Part shown: positions 27,219 to 35,649 of the stretch, piece after piece
Numbering within the stretch: position 1 is the stretch's first letter
Layout of the letters: each line of letters opens with the position of its first letter
Source of the DNA: Olsenella porci
GTDB lineage: Bacteria; Actinomycetota; Coriobacteriia; Coriobacteriales; Atopobiaceae
Assembly (NCBI RefSeq): GCF_009695875.1
Contig: NZ_VUNC01000001.1
Coordinates: forward strand, 557,341-621,340
DNA: 64,000 nucleotides
Reading direction: 5' to 3'
Position numbers and translations under genes: made by a program
Notes under the pieces: model-generated
Seen by the model: the letters and a program-made list of their open reading frames with translations, nothing else
Database searches by the model: none
What the model was told of the DNA's origin: nothing

Positions 27219-27452
27219 GCTTAGCCAGGCTAGCCCTCATGCGAGTTCGACCGAGGGCTGCTTAACAAACCTAGCCCTCATGTAGATTTGGGGGGAGAGG
27301 TGCTTAGCAAACCTAGCTCCCATGCGAGTTTTGTTGGGCTCAACCTGCATGAGGCCTAGCGCGGCTAAGCATTTGGCATCCAAATCAACATGAGGGCTAG
27401 AGGCGCTAAGCATTGCGTCTCGCGATTCAAATGAGGGCTGGCGACGCTAAGC
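27219..27452. repeat. Repeat family A: three copies facing three inverted copies, 41-42 base period
   Basis: Units begin GCTTAGC/GCTTAAC and continue through CTAGCCCTCATG. Forward units start at 27219, 27260 and 27302. Inverted units end (GCTAAGC) at 27370, 27411 and 27452. More diverged relatives with GCTTGGG or GCTTAAG begin at 27094, 27520 and 27563, and one inverted ends at 27615. They lie in the 1.4-kb gene-free gap between the FKBP gene and the CydD-like gene. Short ORFs in this gap are repeat translations (LARLALM-type) and not credible genes. Confidence 0.85.
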
Positions 27453-27794
27453 ATCATCCCCGGAACCGGTGCATTGCACGGCAAGTGCGCCGGGGTCCAT
27501 GCGGTTGCTCGCAAGGGCTGCTTGGGAAAACCGGTGCCCGTACGGCTATTGGGAGGGGGGCTGCTTAAGAAACCTGGTACCTGCACGGATTTCTGCCTCC
27601 CCGACCCTTCTAAGCAGCCTGGCATCCCCTCCTACGAGGGACCCCGGATGACGGCTTCAACCTGATGTTGGCGCGCGTTGGCTTTGGCTGCCGGACCACA
27701 CGGCTCGAGTTCTGGCAAGGTGCAGTTCCTCACCACTCGGACTCCAGAGGACGCCCTCCGGGGGAGTCTTCCCTGCGGCGAAGGTTCACCCTCC

Positions 27795-28030
27795 CTTCCC
27801 TTCTCTGACCATTGGGAACCTTGCTCTTCGCATTGACCTGGGGCTCTTCGCTCATCCCCCGGACGATCTGTCCCAGAGGGGCTTGGGCACCGGGGTCACC
27901 TTCCCTCGGACAGTCCTCCCCGCAACGGAGGCTCGCGCGCTTCCTTTCTTAGACCATTGATAACCCTTGCTCCCTGTGTTGAGGGGGGCTCTGGCTCGCC
28001 TACCGGGCGATCGCTCCAAGGGAGGCCCTC
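27795..28030. repeat. Tandem pair of a diverged ~90-base element (145-base offset)
   Basis: About 27795-27882 and 27940-28027 align with common blocks GACCATTG, CCTTGCTC, TTGA, GGGCTCT, CCGG and CGATC in the same order. Similarity is perhaps two thirds by eye, with differences spread throughout. No ORF uses it plausibly. It may be a structured RNA or protein-binding element upstream of the ABC transporter genes. The remaining sequence 28030-28275 shows nothing I can assign beyond a TAGAAT at 28193 that could be a -10 box. Confidence 0.55.
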
Positions 28031-28275
28031 GGAAGAGGGCGACCCGCGAACGAGCGTGGAGGGAGACTGCCGTGCGCCTATGGGAGGACGCCCCGGCCGA
28101 GACGCCCCGCCCCTCTCCCCCTTGTCCATTACACCCCCATGCCTGCCAAGATGTCGCAGGTGTGGTGCGTGGGCCTCTGCGTGCGGTTTCCCTAGAATAG
28201 TCAAGTAAGCTAGAGGGAATGTATGCCAAACCTTACTTTTTGACGACCGCATTGCGTGAGAGAAGCGAGTTGCCG

Positions 28276-30594
28276 ATGCTTGATAGAAGACTCATTGGGC
28301 TTGTCCCCGGCGCCATGAGGCGGGTGCTCGAGACGGTCCTGTTCCAGCTACTGGGGCTTGCGTGCGACATAGCGCTCGCCTGGTGCGCGAGCACGTTCGT
28401 GGCGGGGTTTGTGGCGTCCCGCCCGCCCGCGGTGGCACCCATCGCCTGCCTGCTTGCCCTGGCCATCGCCGGCAAGGCGGCTTCGTCCAGGCTCGCGGGG
28501 CAGAGCGCGTTCCTCGCCTCCCGAGACGTGCGGAGGCTTCTGCGCGAGCAGGTCTTTTCCAAGCTCCTCCGCCTGGGGCCCGACTACACGCGAGAGGTGC
28601 CGACCGCCGAGGTGGTCCAGCTTGCCGTTGAGGGCACGGAGCAGCTCGAGACCTACTTTGGCCGCTACCTGCCCCAGCTTGCCTACAGCGTGGTGGCGCC
28701 CCTGGTCCTGTTCCTCGTCCTTCTCCCCGTGAGCTGGGCCTCGGGGCTGGTCCTGCTCGTGTTTGTCCCGCTCATCCCCCTGGTCATCGTTGCGGTGCAG
28801 AAGGTCGCAAAGCGCACCATGGGTGCCTACTGGGACGAGTATGCCAACCTGGGTGACACGTTCCTCGAGAGCCTGCAGGGGCTCCCCACGCTCAAGGTCT
28901 TCTCGGCGGACGCCCGTCGCCACGAGCAGATGAACCAGGAGTCCGAGCGCTTTCGCGTGGCGACCATGAGGGTGCTGCGCATGCAGCTCAACTCGATCGT
29001 GGTCATGGACGTCGTGGCGCTGGGCGGTGCGGCCGCGGGCATGTGCGTGGCGCTCTCGCAGCTTGCTGCCGGCGCGCTCTCGCTGTTCGGCTGCCTGATG
29101 GTCGTGCTCCTCTCGGCAAGCTTCTTCATCCCCATGCGCACCTTGGGGTCCTACTTCCACGTTGCCATGAACGGCATGGCGGCGTCCCGCAAGATCTTCA
29201 GGCTCCTCGACTTCCCGGAGCCCCACGACTCGGGCACCGCGGTCGCCGTCCCCGGCGACCACCTCGCGATGAGCCACGTGAGCTTCTCCTACGGTGAGGG
29301 ACTGGGAGATGCGCTGGGCGACGTGAGCCTGGACGTCCCCGCCGTTGGCCTTACGGGCATCGTGGGCAAGAGCGGCTCGGGCAAGAGCACGGTCGCGGCT
29401 CTTCTGAGCGGCCGCCAGCGCGACTACCGCGGGAGCCTCATGCTGGGCGGCAAGCAGCTGCGCGACTTCTCGCGCGAGGCGCTTGCCCGCTACGTCACGG
29501 TCGTCCCCACCAACGCCTACCTGTTTAGGGGCACCGTGCGAGACAACCTGCAGCTTGGCGACCCAACGGGGAGCGACGAGCGCATGTGGGAGGTCCTGGC
29601 GAGCGTGCGGCTGGCAGACTACCTCCGCTCGCAGGACGGCCTTGACACCAGGGTCGAGGAGGAGGGCCAGAACCTCTCCGGCGGCCAGCGCCAGCGGCTT
29701 GCGCTCGCACGCGCGCTGATGCACAACTCTCCCGTGTACGTGCTGGACGAGGCCACGAGCAACGTGGACGCCGAGAGCGAGGATGCCATCATGGACGCCG
29801 TCCGCGGCATCGCGCGGTACAAGGCGGTCGTGGTCATCTCGCACCGCCTGGCAAACGTGACCTCGGCGCATCGCATCTACGTGATGGAGTCGGGCCATGC
29901 TGTGGGGGCGGGCACCCACGACGAGCTGCTCGCGACGTGCCCCCAGTATCGCGAGCTGTGGGACGAGCAGAGCAGGCTCGAGCACTTTGACCCCGTCGAG
30001 TTTGCCGAGGAGGAGGCGCGGCGCAGGGAGCAGAAGGCCGCCGCCCAAGACGCCGACGCCGTGAGCGCGGGCGGGGACGACGCAGTTGCTGCCGCCGAGG
30101 AGGCGGTTGAGACGGACGCCCCGCAGGGCCCCGCCGACGATTCCGTGGACAGCGAAGCCGAGGTGCCCGAGTCGGTGCTCGAGGATGACGAGGCCGCGGA
30201 GCGGCTGGCGCTCGCGAGCCTGCTCGACCTCGGTGACGCGGACGAGGACGAGGCCGACGACGGCGAGGCGGACCAGACCATGGTCCTGGGTTCCGACGAC
30301 GACCAGCCGGCGCCAGGGCCGGGGGTCACGGCCCAGATCGAGGCTATTCTCGCCATGCCACTGGAGGAGATGGTGCGCCAGGGCGGGGGCGAGAGGGATG
30401 CGGGCGACTCGCTGGAGGCGTCCCCGTCGGGCGGTGGCGCCGCGGAGCCGTCTTCGGCAGACGATGGCTCAGAGGCGGACAGGCCTCGCGTAGACCCCAG
30501 CAGGATTCCCCTCGTGGATGGGGGAGCGGACGAGGCCGCACACAATGGCACGGACGACGAGAAGAGGGACGGTGACGAGGATGAGAGGCGATAG
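28276..30594 (+). CDS. CydD-like ABC exporter (fused permease/ATPase) with acidic C-terminal extension
   Basis: 772 residues from this ATG (an ATG at 28219 would add 19). Six-helix permease (residues 1-300) with CydD-type N-terminus MLDRRLIGLVPGAMRR, then an ATPase: Walker A VGKSGSGKSTVA, signature NLSGGQRQR, Walker B VYVLDEATSN, H-loop VISHRLA. The domain ends near residue 565. About 200 further residues follow, extremely rich in Asp, Glu and Ala, with no counterpart in the family. CydDC exports cysteine/glutathione or handles heme in E. coli; the substrate here is unknown and no cydAB is present. Overlaps its partner gene by 14 bases. Confidence 0.88.
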   Translation: MLDRRLIGLVPGAMRRVLETVLFQLLGLACDIALAWCASTFVAGFVASRPPAVAPIACLLALAIAGKAASSRLAGQSAFLASRDVRRLLREQVFSKLLRLGPDYTREVPTAEVVQLAVEGTEQLETYFGRYLPQLAYSVVAPLVLFLVLLPVSWASGLVLLVFVPLIPLVIVAVQKVAKRTMGAYWDEYANLGDTFLESLQGLPTLKVFSADARRHEQMNQESERFRVATMRVLRMQLNSIVVMDVVALGGAAAGMCVALSQLAAGALSLFGCLMVVLLSASFFIPMRTLGSYFHVAMNGMAASRKIFRLLDFPEPHDSGTAVAVPGDHLAMSHVSFSYGEGLGDALGDVSLDVPAVGLTGIVGKSGSGKSTVAALLSGRQRDYRGSLMLGGKQLRDFSREALARYVTVVPTNAYLFRGTVRDNLQLGDPTGSDERMWEVLASVRLADYLRSQDGLDTRVEEEGQNLSGGQRQRLALARALMHNSPVYVLDEATSNVDAESEDAIMDAVRGIARYKAVVVISHRLANVTSAHRIYVMESGHAVGAGTHDELLATCPQYRELWDEQSRLEHFDPVEFAEEEARRREQKAAAQDADAVSAGGDDAVAAAEEAVETDAPQGPADDSVDSEAEVPESVLEDDEAAERLALASLLDLGDADEDEADDGEADQTMVLGSDDDQPAPGPGVTAQIEAILAMPLEEMVRQGGGERDAGDSLEASPSGGGAAEPSSADDGSEADRPRVDPSRIPLVDGGADEAAHNGTDDEKRDGDEDERR

Positions 30595-32233
30595 CCGCAG
30601 GGTCGTGTGGAGGCTCCTGGGCCTCACCAGGCCGATGGCGGGAGTGATGCTGCTCGCCATCGCATGTGGCGTGCTGGGCTTCTGCTGCGCCACCTTCCTG
30701 CCCGTGGTTGCGACGAGGTTCGCGCTCGACGCGCTGGCGGGCTCGCTCCCGCCGATGGGGGCGGTGGCCGGGGCGCTCGTGGGTCTCGCCGTCGCCCGCG
30801 GGGCGCTGCACTACGCCGAGCAGACCTGCAACCACTACATCGCGTTCAAGCTGCTCGCGCACGTGCGCGACCTCGTCTTTGGGAAGCTTCGCGAGCTCGC
30901 CCCCGCAAAGCTCGCCGGGCACGACCGCGGCAGCCTGGTCTCGACCATCACCTCGGACGTGGAGCTCCTCGAGGTCTTCTTCGCCCATACGATCTCGCCC
31001 GTCTCCATTGCCGTGGTGATGGCCGTGGTCATGACCGCCTTCCTCGCGGGAATCTCGCCCAAGGTCGCGCTTGTCGCGCTCGTGGGCTACCTGTGCGTCG
31101 GCGTCGGCATGCCGCTGCTGGGCGCGCACCTCTCGGCCGACGCGGGGAGGGTCACGCGCGCGCAGGCGGGCCGTCTCTCCGGCATTGTGCTGGACAGCCT
31201 CCGCGGGCTCTCTCAGGTGCTGCAGTTTGGTGCCGGAGACGCCCGGATGGGCCTCATCGACGACGAGTCCCGTCGGCTCTCGGACGCGCAGGGTCGCCTG
31301 AGCTCCGCCTCGTCCACGGTGGCTGCGGCGTCGGGCGCGCTGATCATGCTCTTCTCCCTTGCGGTCATGTTCCTGGGCGGCAGTCTTGTCGTCTCGGGCG
31401 AGATGACGGTGGATGGCATGGCGATTGCGACGGTTGCGGTCATGGGGTCGTTTGGGCCGTTCGTCGCGCTCGCCAACCTGGGGACCACGCTGCAGGGGAC
31501 GATCGCGTCGGGCGCGCGCATCCTGGCGATCCTGGACGAGGAACCCGCCGTGGCCGAGGTCACCGACGGCGAGGACATCGAGTTCTCCGGCACCTCCGCT
31601 CATGGCGTGGGCTTCTCGTATGGCGGCGAGGAGGTGCTGGACAACGTCTCGCTCGAGGTGCCGCAGGGCAAGGTCGTGGGCATCGAGGGCAGGAGCGGCT
31701 CGGGCAAGTCGACCCTGTGCCGCCTCTTCATGCGCTTCTGGGACGTCGACCGCGGCAGCATCGCCCTCTCGGGCACGCGCGTGGACGTCATCAACACGCG
31801 GAGTCTGCGCGCGAGCGAGGGGCTGGTGGAGCAGGACACGTTCCTGTTCCACGGCAGCATCCGCGACAACCTTCTGGTCGCCCGCCCCGATGCCACGCAG
31901 GAGAAGATCGAGGCGGCGTGCCGCGCGGCCTCGGTGCGCGACTTCATCGTGGGGCTGCCCAAGGGATACGACACGATGGTCGGCGAGCTCGGCGACACCC
32001 TCAGCGGGGGAGAGAGGCAACGCCTTGGCCTTGCCCGCGCCTTCCTGCACGACGCCCCCTTCCTCATCCTGGACGAGCCCACGAGCAACCTCGACTCGCT
32101 CAACGAGGGCGTGGTCCTGCGCAGCATCGCGCGCCTGCACGGGAGCCGGACGGTCCTGCTCGTCTCGCACAGGCCCAGCACCATGGCCGTCGCGGACCAG
32201 ACGTACTCCATGGACTCCGGGAGGGTGAGCTAG
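30581..32233 (+). CDS. CydC-like ABC exporter (fused permease/ATPase)
   Basis: 550 residues. Six transmembrane segments, then an ATPase with Walker A EGRSGSGKSTLC, Q-loop VEQDTFLF, signature TLSGGERQR, Walker B FLILDEPTSN and H-loop VSHRPS. Partner of the CydD-like protein in a heterodimeric exporter. Start uncertain: ATG 30581 has GAGG immediately before it, and ATG 30545 also fits. The overlap with the upstream stop implies coupled translation. Lacks the acidic extension of its partner. Confidence 0.88.
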   Translation: MRGDSRRVVWRLLGLTRPMAGVMLLAIACGVLGFCCATFLPVVATRFALDALAGSLPPMGAVAGALVGLAVARGALHYAEQTCNHYIAFKLLAHVRDLVFGKLRELAPAKLAGHDRGSLVSTITSDVELLEVFFAHTISPVSIAVVMAVVMTAFLAGISPKVALVALVGYLCVGVGMPLLGAHLSADAGRVTRAQAGRLSGIVLDSLRGLSQVLQFGAGDARMGLIDDESRRLSDAQGRLSSASSTVAAASGALIMLFSLAVMFLGGSLVVSGEMTVDGMAIATVAVMGSFGPFVALANLGTTLQGTIASGARILAILDEEPAVAEVTDGEDIEFSGTSAHGVGFSYGGEEVLDNVSLEVPQGKVVGIEGRSGSGKSTLCRLFMRFWDVDRGSIALSGTRVDVINTRSLRASEGLVEQDTFLFHGSIRDNLLVARPDATQEKIEAACRAASVRDFIVGLPKGYDTMVGELGDTLSGGERQRLGLARAFLHDAPFLILDEPTSNLDSLNEGVVLRSIARLHGSRTVLLVSHRPSTMAVADQTYSMDSGRVS

Positions 32234-32378
32234 CCACAGGCGAGAGGTGCCTCCCAGACCGCCCATGCGACCTCCGTTGCGTGGAGGGGAGATGCCCATC
32301 TCGCCCAAGGGGTATGCTTACGGGTGTTGTGTCGGGTGTCTGCGCGGGCGGAGGCTCGCGCCGCGAGAAGGGGCGGAT

Positions 32379-33149
32379 GTGTCTAACGGCGACTTCGTTG
32401 GGGTCTTCGACTCCGGTCTGGGCGGCATCAGCGTGCTCAAGAGGCTGGTGGCCGAGCTTCCGCACGAGCGCTTCGTGTTCTTTGGCGACTCGGCAAACGC
32501 GCCGTACGGAGACAAGCCGGTGGAGCAGATTCGCTCCCTCTCCACGAACATCATGGACCGCTTCATCGCCGAGGGGGCCAAGGCGATCGTGATCGCCTGC
32601 AACACCGCGACCTCCGCCTCGGCCAGCTACCTGCGCGAGAAGTACCCGAGCATTCCCATCGTGGGGTGCGAGCCGGCGCTCAAGCCCGCCGCGCTCGCTC
32701 CACGGCATCGTCGCATCCTGGTGATGGCGACGGCTGCGACGCTGCGGCTGCAGAAGTTCCGCGACCTCCGCGAGGAGTGGGGGCGGGAGTCCGAGGTCAT
32801 CTGCGTGCCCTGCGTGGGGCTCGTGCAGCTGATCGAGACGGGCGACCTTGACTCCCCGGAGCTCCACGCGCTGCTCCAAAGGCTTGTGGGACAGTATCGC
32901 GGGCAGGTCGACTCCGTGGTCCTCGGCTGCACGCACTACCCCTTCATCAAGAGGCAGATCGCCGACGTCCTGGGGGAGGTCCCGTTCTTCGACGGTGGCA
33001 CCGGTGCCGCCCATCAGCTTGGCCACCTGCTGAGGGAGGGCGGGCTTCTCGCTCCGGACGATGCCGAGGGTGGCGTCGAGTTCCGCTCCAGCAAGAGCAC
33101 CCCGCAGGAGATCGAGCTGTACCGGCACTTCTATACGTTGCCGGTGTAG
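32379..33149 (+). CDS. murI: Glutamate racemase
   Basis: Makes D-glutamate for peptidoglycan. 256 residues. VFDSGLGGISVLKRL near the N-terminus, FFGDSANAPYG, the first catalytic cysteine in IACNTATSASA and the second in VVLGCTHYPFI define the family. The GTG at 32379 gives VSNGDFVGVFDSG, the expected N-terminus, with AAGGGG just upstream. Downstream lies a repeat-filled gap and no clear terminator. Confidence 0.95.
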   Translation: MSNGDFVGVFDSGLGGISVLKRLVAELPHERFVFFGDSANAPYGDKPVEQIRSLSTNIMDRFIAEGAKAIVIACNTATSASASYLREKYPSIPIVGCEPALKPAALAPRHRRILVMATAATLRLQKFRDLREEWGRESEVICVPCVGLVQLIETGDLDSPELHALLQRLVGQYRGQVDSVVLGCTHYPFIKRQIADVLGEVPFFDGGTGAAHQLGHLLREGGLLAPDDAEGGVEFRSSKSTPQEIELYRHFYTLPV

Positions 33150-33251
33150 TCTTCCGTGCGGGCTGCTCTATGTCGGCAAAATGCCCGCTGGCCCAACTTC
33201 AAATCTTTGTTCCGTGATAGCTGGTGCGTAATCCCGCTCGGGCTGTTCTAT

Positions 33252-33558
33252 GTTAAAGAACGCGTTCTGTGTGTACACACGGAAGCTGGGTTCTGACCAT
33301 CGCGACGGCTTTCGCATTGCAATAGCCCATTCCCTCGTCAAAAATGTCATCCCGCGTGTACACACGAAACGGACTTTCTGTCATCCATTGGACAATGATT
33401 GGTTTCTATGTCAATGAATGCGTCCCGTGTGTATACACGGGACGGGATTATTGAAAGATCAAGGGAAATGCCATGCGTTTTCCCAGGATGATGGTGCTTC
33501 ATAACTTTTCACCGTCAAAGAACGTGTCCTGTGTGTACACACGAGACGGCTTCCAGAG
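33252..33558. repeat. Repeat family B, cluster 1: four ~46-base imperfect palindromes
   Basis: Each copy has a core CGTGTGTACACACG (or GTGTATACAC) and outer arms GTCAAAGAACG-type on the left, ACGGnnTTTCTGnC-type on the right. Core centres are near 33274, 33359, 33433 and 33536. A worn relative lies near 33170-33190. This fills most of the 464-base gap between murI and the convergent nuclease-like gene; no gene is apparent in it. Confidence 0.85.
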
Positions 33559-33613
33559 AAGGGCAGTGAACGCGAGGGGGTCACATGGCTCGCTGATTGA
33601 AGGAGTTTTTTTA

Positions 33614-34654
33614 TCATGCCTCTAGGCAGAATTCTTGCGGAATTGCATACCGTGGTTGCCTGAATTTACGCAGATCGGGATCCCAGGGAAAGAGTGCGTT
33701 AATTAGGTTGTAGCGAGCTTGGGGACATCCTGCGGGTGGCCGATGAAGCCGTAGGCCATGTAGTTCGGCAATTCTTCTTACCACCGACCTTAGCTGCGCC
33801 TGGTCTAGCACCTGTTCGATGGTAAGCGCCTGAATCGTGATCCCCTCCTCACTCAACGCAAGCTCTCGACGCAGGTCGCGGCTGACATTGGTGTGATATT
33901 CGATGCCGTTGTACTCGAGACCAAATCGAATCTGCGGCCAGTAGAAATCAATAACGTAATGATCAGTTCCAGAAATCTGCCTCGCTGTACGTCCCAGATT
34001 GATTCTGTGATTAAGCGTTGGTCTTGGGAGATGATAGCCCCCGTCGCGCCGTCCCATTGTCAGCAGGAGCGCTGTCGCAGACTCCATTGGTGATCGGGGG
34101 CCTTCGAAGGCGTAGCTCAATGCCTTGCCGCATCGTCTGATTCCCATGGTGCGCGAAGGAACATCGGAGAGAAATCGTTCGAGTGACATCAGATTCAGGA
34201 TTCCTCTCGTTTCAATAAAGCCCTTGGAGCAATCTGCCGGAAAATAGTTTCCCGCAAGAGCACAGGTTAGAAGAGCGAGTTCAACTGGCGAGAGTGAAGT
34301 GGACATCTGCATGAGGCAGAACTCGGGACAGCAGACCAGTACGTTGTCACATATGCGTCGATAGGAGCCAAGGGGCATCTGTGCCTTCCACGTGTGAGTG
34401 CGGGCGTTGCGTACGATGTGCCTCTGGTGGTTCGATTGCACGAGGACGTCAATCTCCCCAGGAATGTCCACTACCTCCAGAAACTCTTGCAGGGTTGCTC
34501 TGGCAGCTTGGACATTCGAAGAACGCAGGCCTCCTTCAAAGCATGGCGGAGGCACCGTCTCAAAGGATGTTGCTCTTTGCCCTCGTTGCGAAAGCAATGC
34601 CCAGACCCATAGTGCGGTGATGTGCGAAATGTACACGTCGTTACTGTCGATCAC
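33614..34654 (-). CDS. Protein with C-terminal nuclease-like (DUF559/Vsr-type) domain
   Basis: 346 residues; function not recognised with certainty. The C-terminal third contains HYVIDFYWPQIRFGLEYNG then EYHTN, followed by RRELALSEEGITIQALT. That Asp-x(n)-Glu-x-Asn/Gly-x-Glu-H order resembles the PD-(D/E)XK fold of DUF559/Vsr-like nucleases. The N-terminal two thirds (MIDSNDVYISHITALWVWAL start) recalls winged AbiEi-type regulators found with such domains in actinobacteria. Base composition is clearly lower in G+C than the neighbours and codon use is less biased, suggesting acquisition. GTG start with GGAAGGGGG five bases upstream. Bracketed on both sides by family B palindromes. Confidence 0.65.
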   Translation of the reverse strand: MIDSNDVYISHITALWVWALLSQRGQRATSFETVPPPCFEGGLRSSNVQAARATLQEFLEVVDIPGEIDVLVQSNHQRHIVRNARTHTWKAQMPLGSYRRICDNVLVCCPEFCLMQMSTSLSPVELALLTCALAGNYFPADCSKGFIETRGILNLMSLERFLSDVPSRTMGIRRCGKALSYAFEGPRSPMESATALLLTMGRRDGGYHLPRPTLNHRINLGRTARQISGTDHYVIDFYWPQIRFGLEYNGIEYHTNVSRDLRRELALSEEGITIQALTIEQVLDQAQLRSVVRRIAELHGLRLHRPPAGCPQARYNLINALFPWDPDLRKFRQPRYAIPQEFCLEA

Positions 34655-34906
34655 GCAAGCCCCCTTCCTGGTGTCACGTCATGACACCATCATCACAAAC
34701 GAGAGTTGCATGTACCTTTCATTGCCCTTCAATATGTGCATTAATGACAGATAACACCAGCTAGATGGCATAAAACAAGATACTGTGACTGCCGCAATCA
34801 ATGAAAAGAACATAAAAATATGTGCGCATAAAAGAGGAGCCTGTCGAATTCATCATGGATGGAAGTGGCGCATCTCCCCGTTGGAAAGCTGTTGAGATCT
34901 CCCCCT

Positions 34907-35131
34907 TGCCAGAAAGTGCGTCCCGTGTGTACACGCAGTGTGGGATTTTTGACGGGACTAACCCTTCTTACCCCCCAGATGTCAGATAGTCCATCCCGGG
35001 TGTACACACGGTACGAGGTTTCTGGCGAGGCCATCCTCCTCTGCGGAGTTTCCCCTGTTGGCAGGGCATCGGCAATTCTACGCAGTCAGAAAGTCCATTC
35101 TGTGTGTACACGTGTGGTGTACTTTCTGGCA
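34907..35131. repeat. Repeat family B, cluster 2: three ~46-base palindromes
   Basis: Copies at 34907-34955, 34981-35027 and 35085-35131. Core centres near 34930, 35003 and 35107. Left arms GCCAGAAAGTGCGTCCC and GTCAGAAAGTCCATTC; right arms end in TTTCTGGC. The half-site GYCAGAAAGT is thus present in both orientations in each copy. Lies upstream of the nuclease-like gene. The AT-rich stretch 34660-34860 before it shows no gene. Confidence 0.85.
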
Positions 35132-35213
35132 GGGGCATTTACCTTCCGTTGGCCCACCTGTAGAACGCGGGTTCAGGTGCCTGGTCTGCCAATAGTCCCG
35201 GGCATATAGTTTG

Positions 35214-35298
35214 GTCCACGGTTGCGGGGAAGCGGGTCCCCTCGACGCGAGCCTCTGGCAGAACGGGCGGTTTTGTCCACGGTTGCCGGGAGGCGGGT
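35214..35298. repeat. Pair of direct repeats GTCCACGGTTGC (61-base spacing)
   Basis: GTCCACGGTTGCGGGGAAGC at 35214 and GTCCACGGTTGCCGGGAGGC at 35275, both continuing GGGT. Immediately beyond family B cluster 2 in the same 995-base gene-free gap. The remainder (35300-35580) has no ORF with plausible codon use; it holds scattered G/C-rich inverted pieces only. Confidence 0.6.
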
Positions 35299-35580
35299 AT
35301 GCCCTGCCGCCTGACAGCCAGGCATGGGCCTCCGAGCCAGTGGGCAACCGTCCATGCCCTTCTTTGACTTAATCAAGCAACGAGTGGAGATGCGTACGGT
35401 GAAAGGGGCGAACACAGCCGGACATCTGGGGAAAGGGGTTGCCGGGACAAAGAAACGCCGCTCCGGTTGGCACCCTCATCGTGGCAGAAAAGGTGGCAAC
35501 CTGGCGAGAGGGTGAGGCCAGCGTGAAAGGCCGCGCAGCAGCCGACCCCTCGCCCGTCTCGTCCAGGTCGCCTCGCACAG

Positions 35581-35615
35581 AAAAAAGGGACCGCCACCTC
35601 GCAGGTGACGGTCCC
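35581..35615 (-). terminator. Strong Rho-independent terminator of the GGGtGRT operon
   Basis: Arms GGGACCGtCACCT and AGGTGGCGGTCCC as read on the minus strand, with one mismatch and a three-base loop, followed by a run of six T. Lies 35 bases beyond the stop of the GGGtGRT gene. Confidence 0.85.
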
Positions 35616-35649
35616 AATGCAGAACGCAAACCAGACAAGCGGCGAAAGC

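Noticed and set aside
34798..35034. 78-codon minus-strand ORF with SYRVYTRDGLSD
   Set aside because: The peptide is a translation of family B palindromes; similar peptides arise at every copy.
33252..35131. CRISPR array
   Set aside because: Units are palindromic and spaced irregularly by 73-104 bases with no constant repeat length; no cas genes.
35160..35215. tRNA-like sequence around GGGTTCAGGTGCC
   Set aside because: No acceptor, D or anticodon arms can be folded around it.
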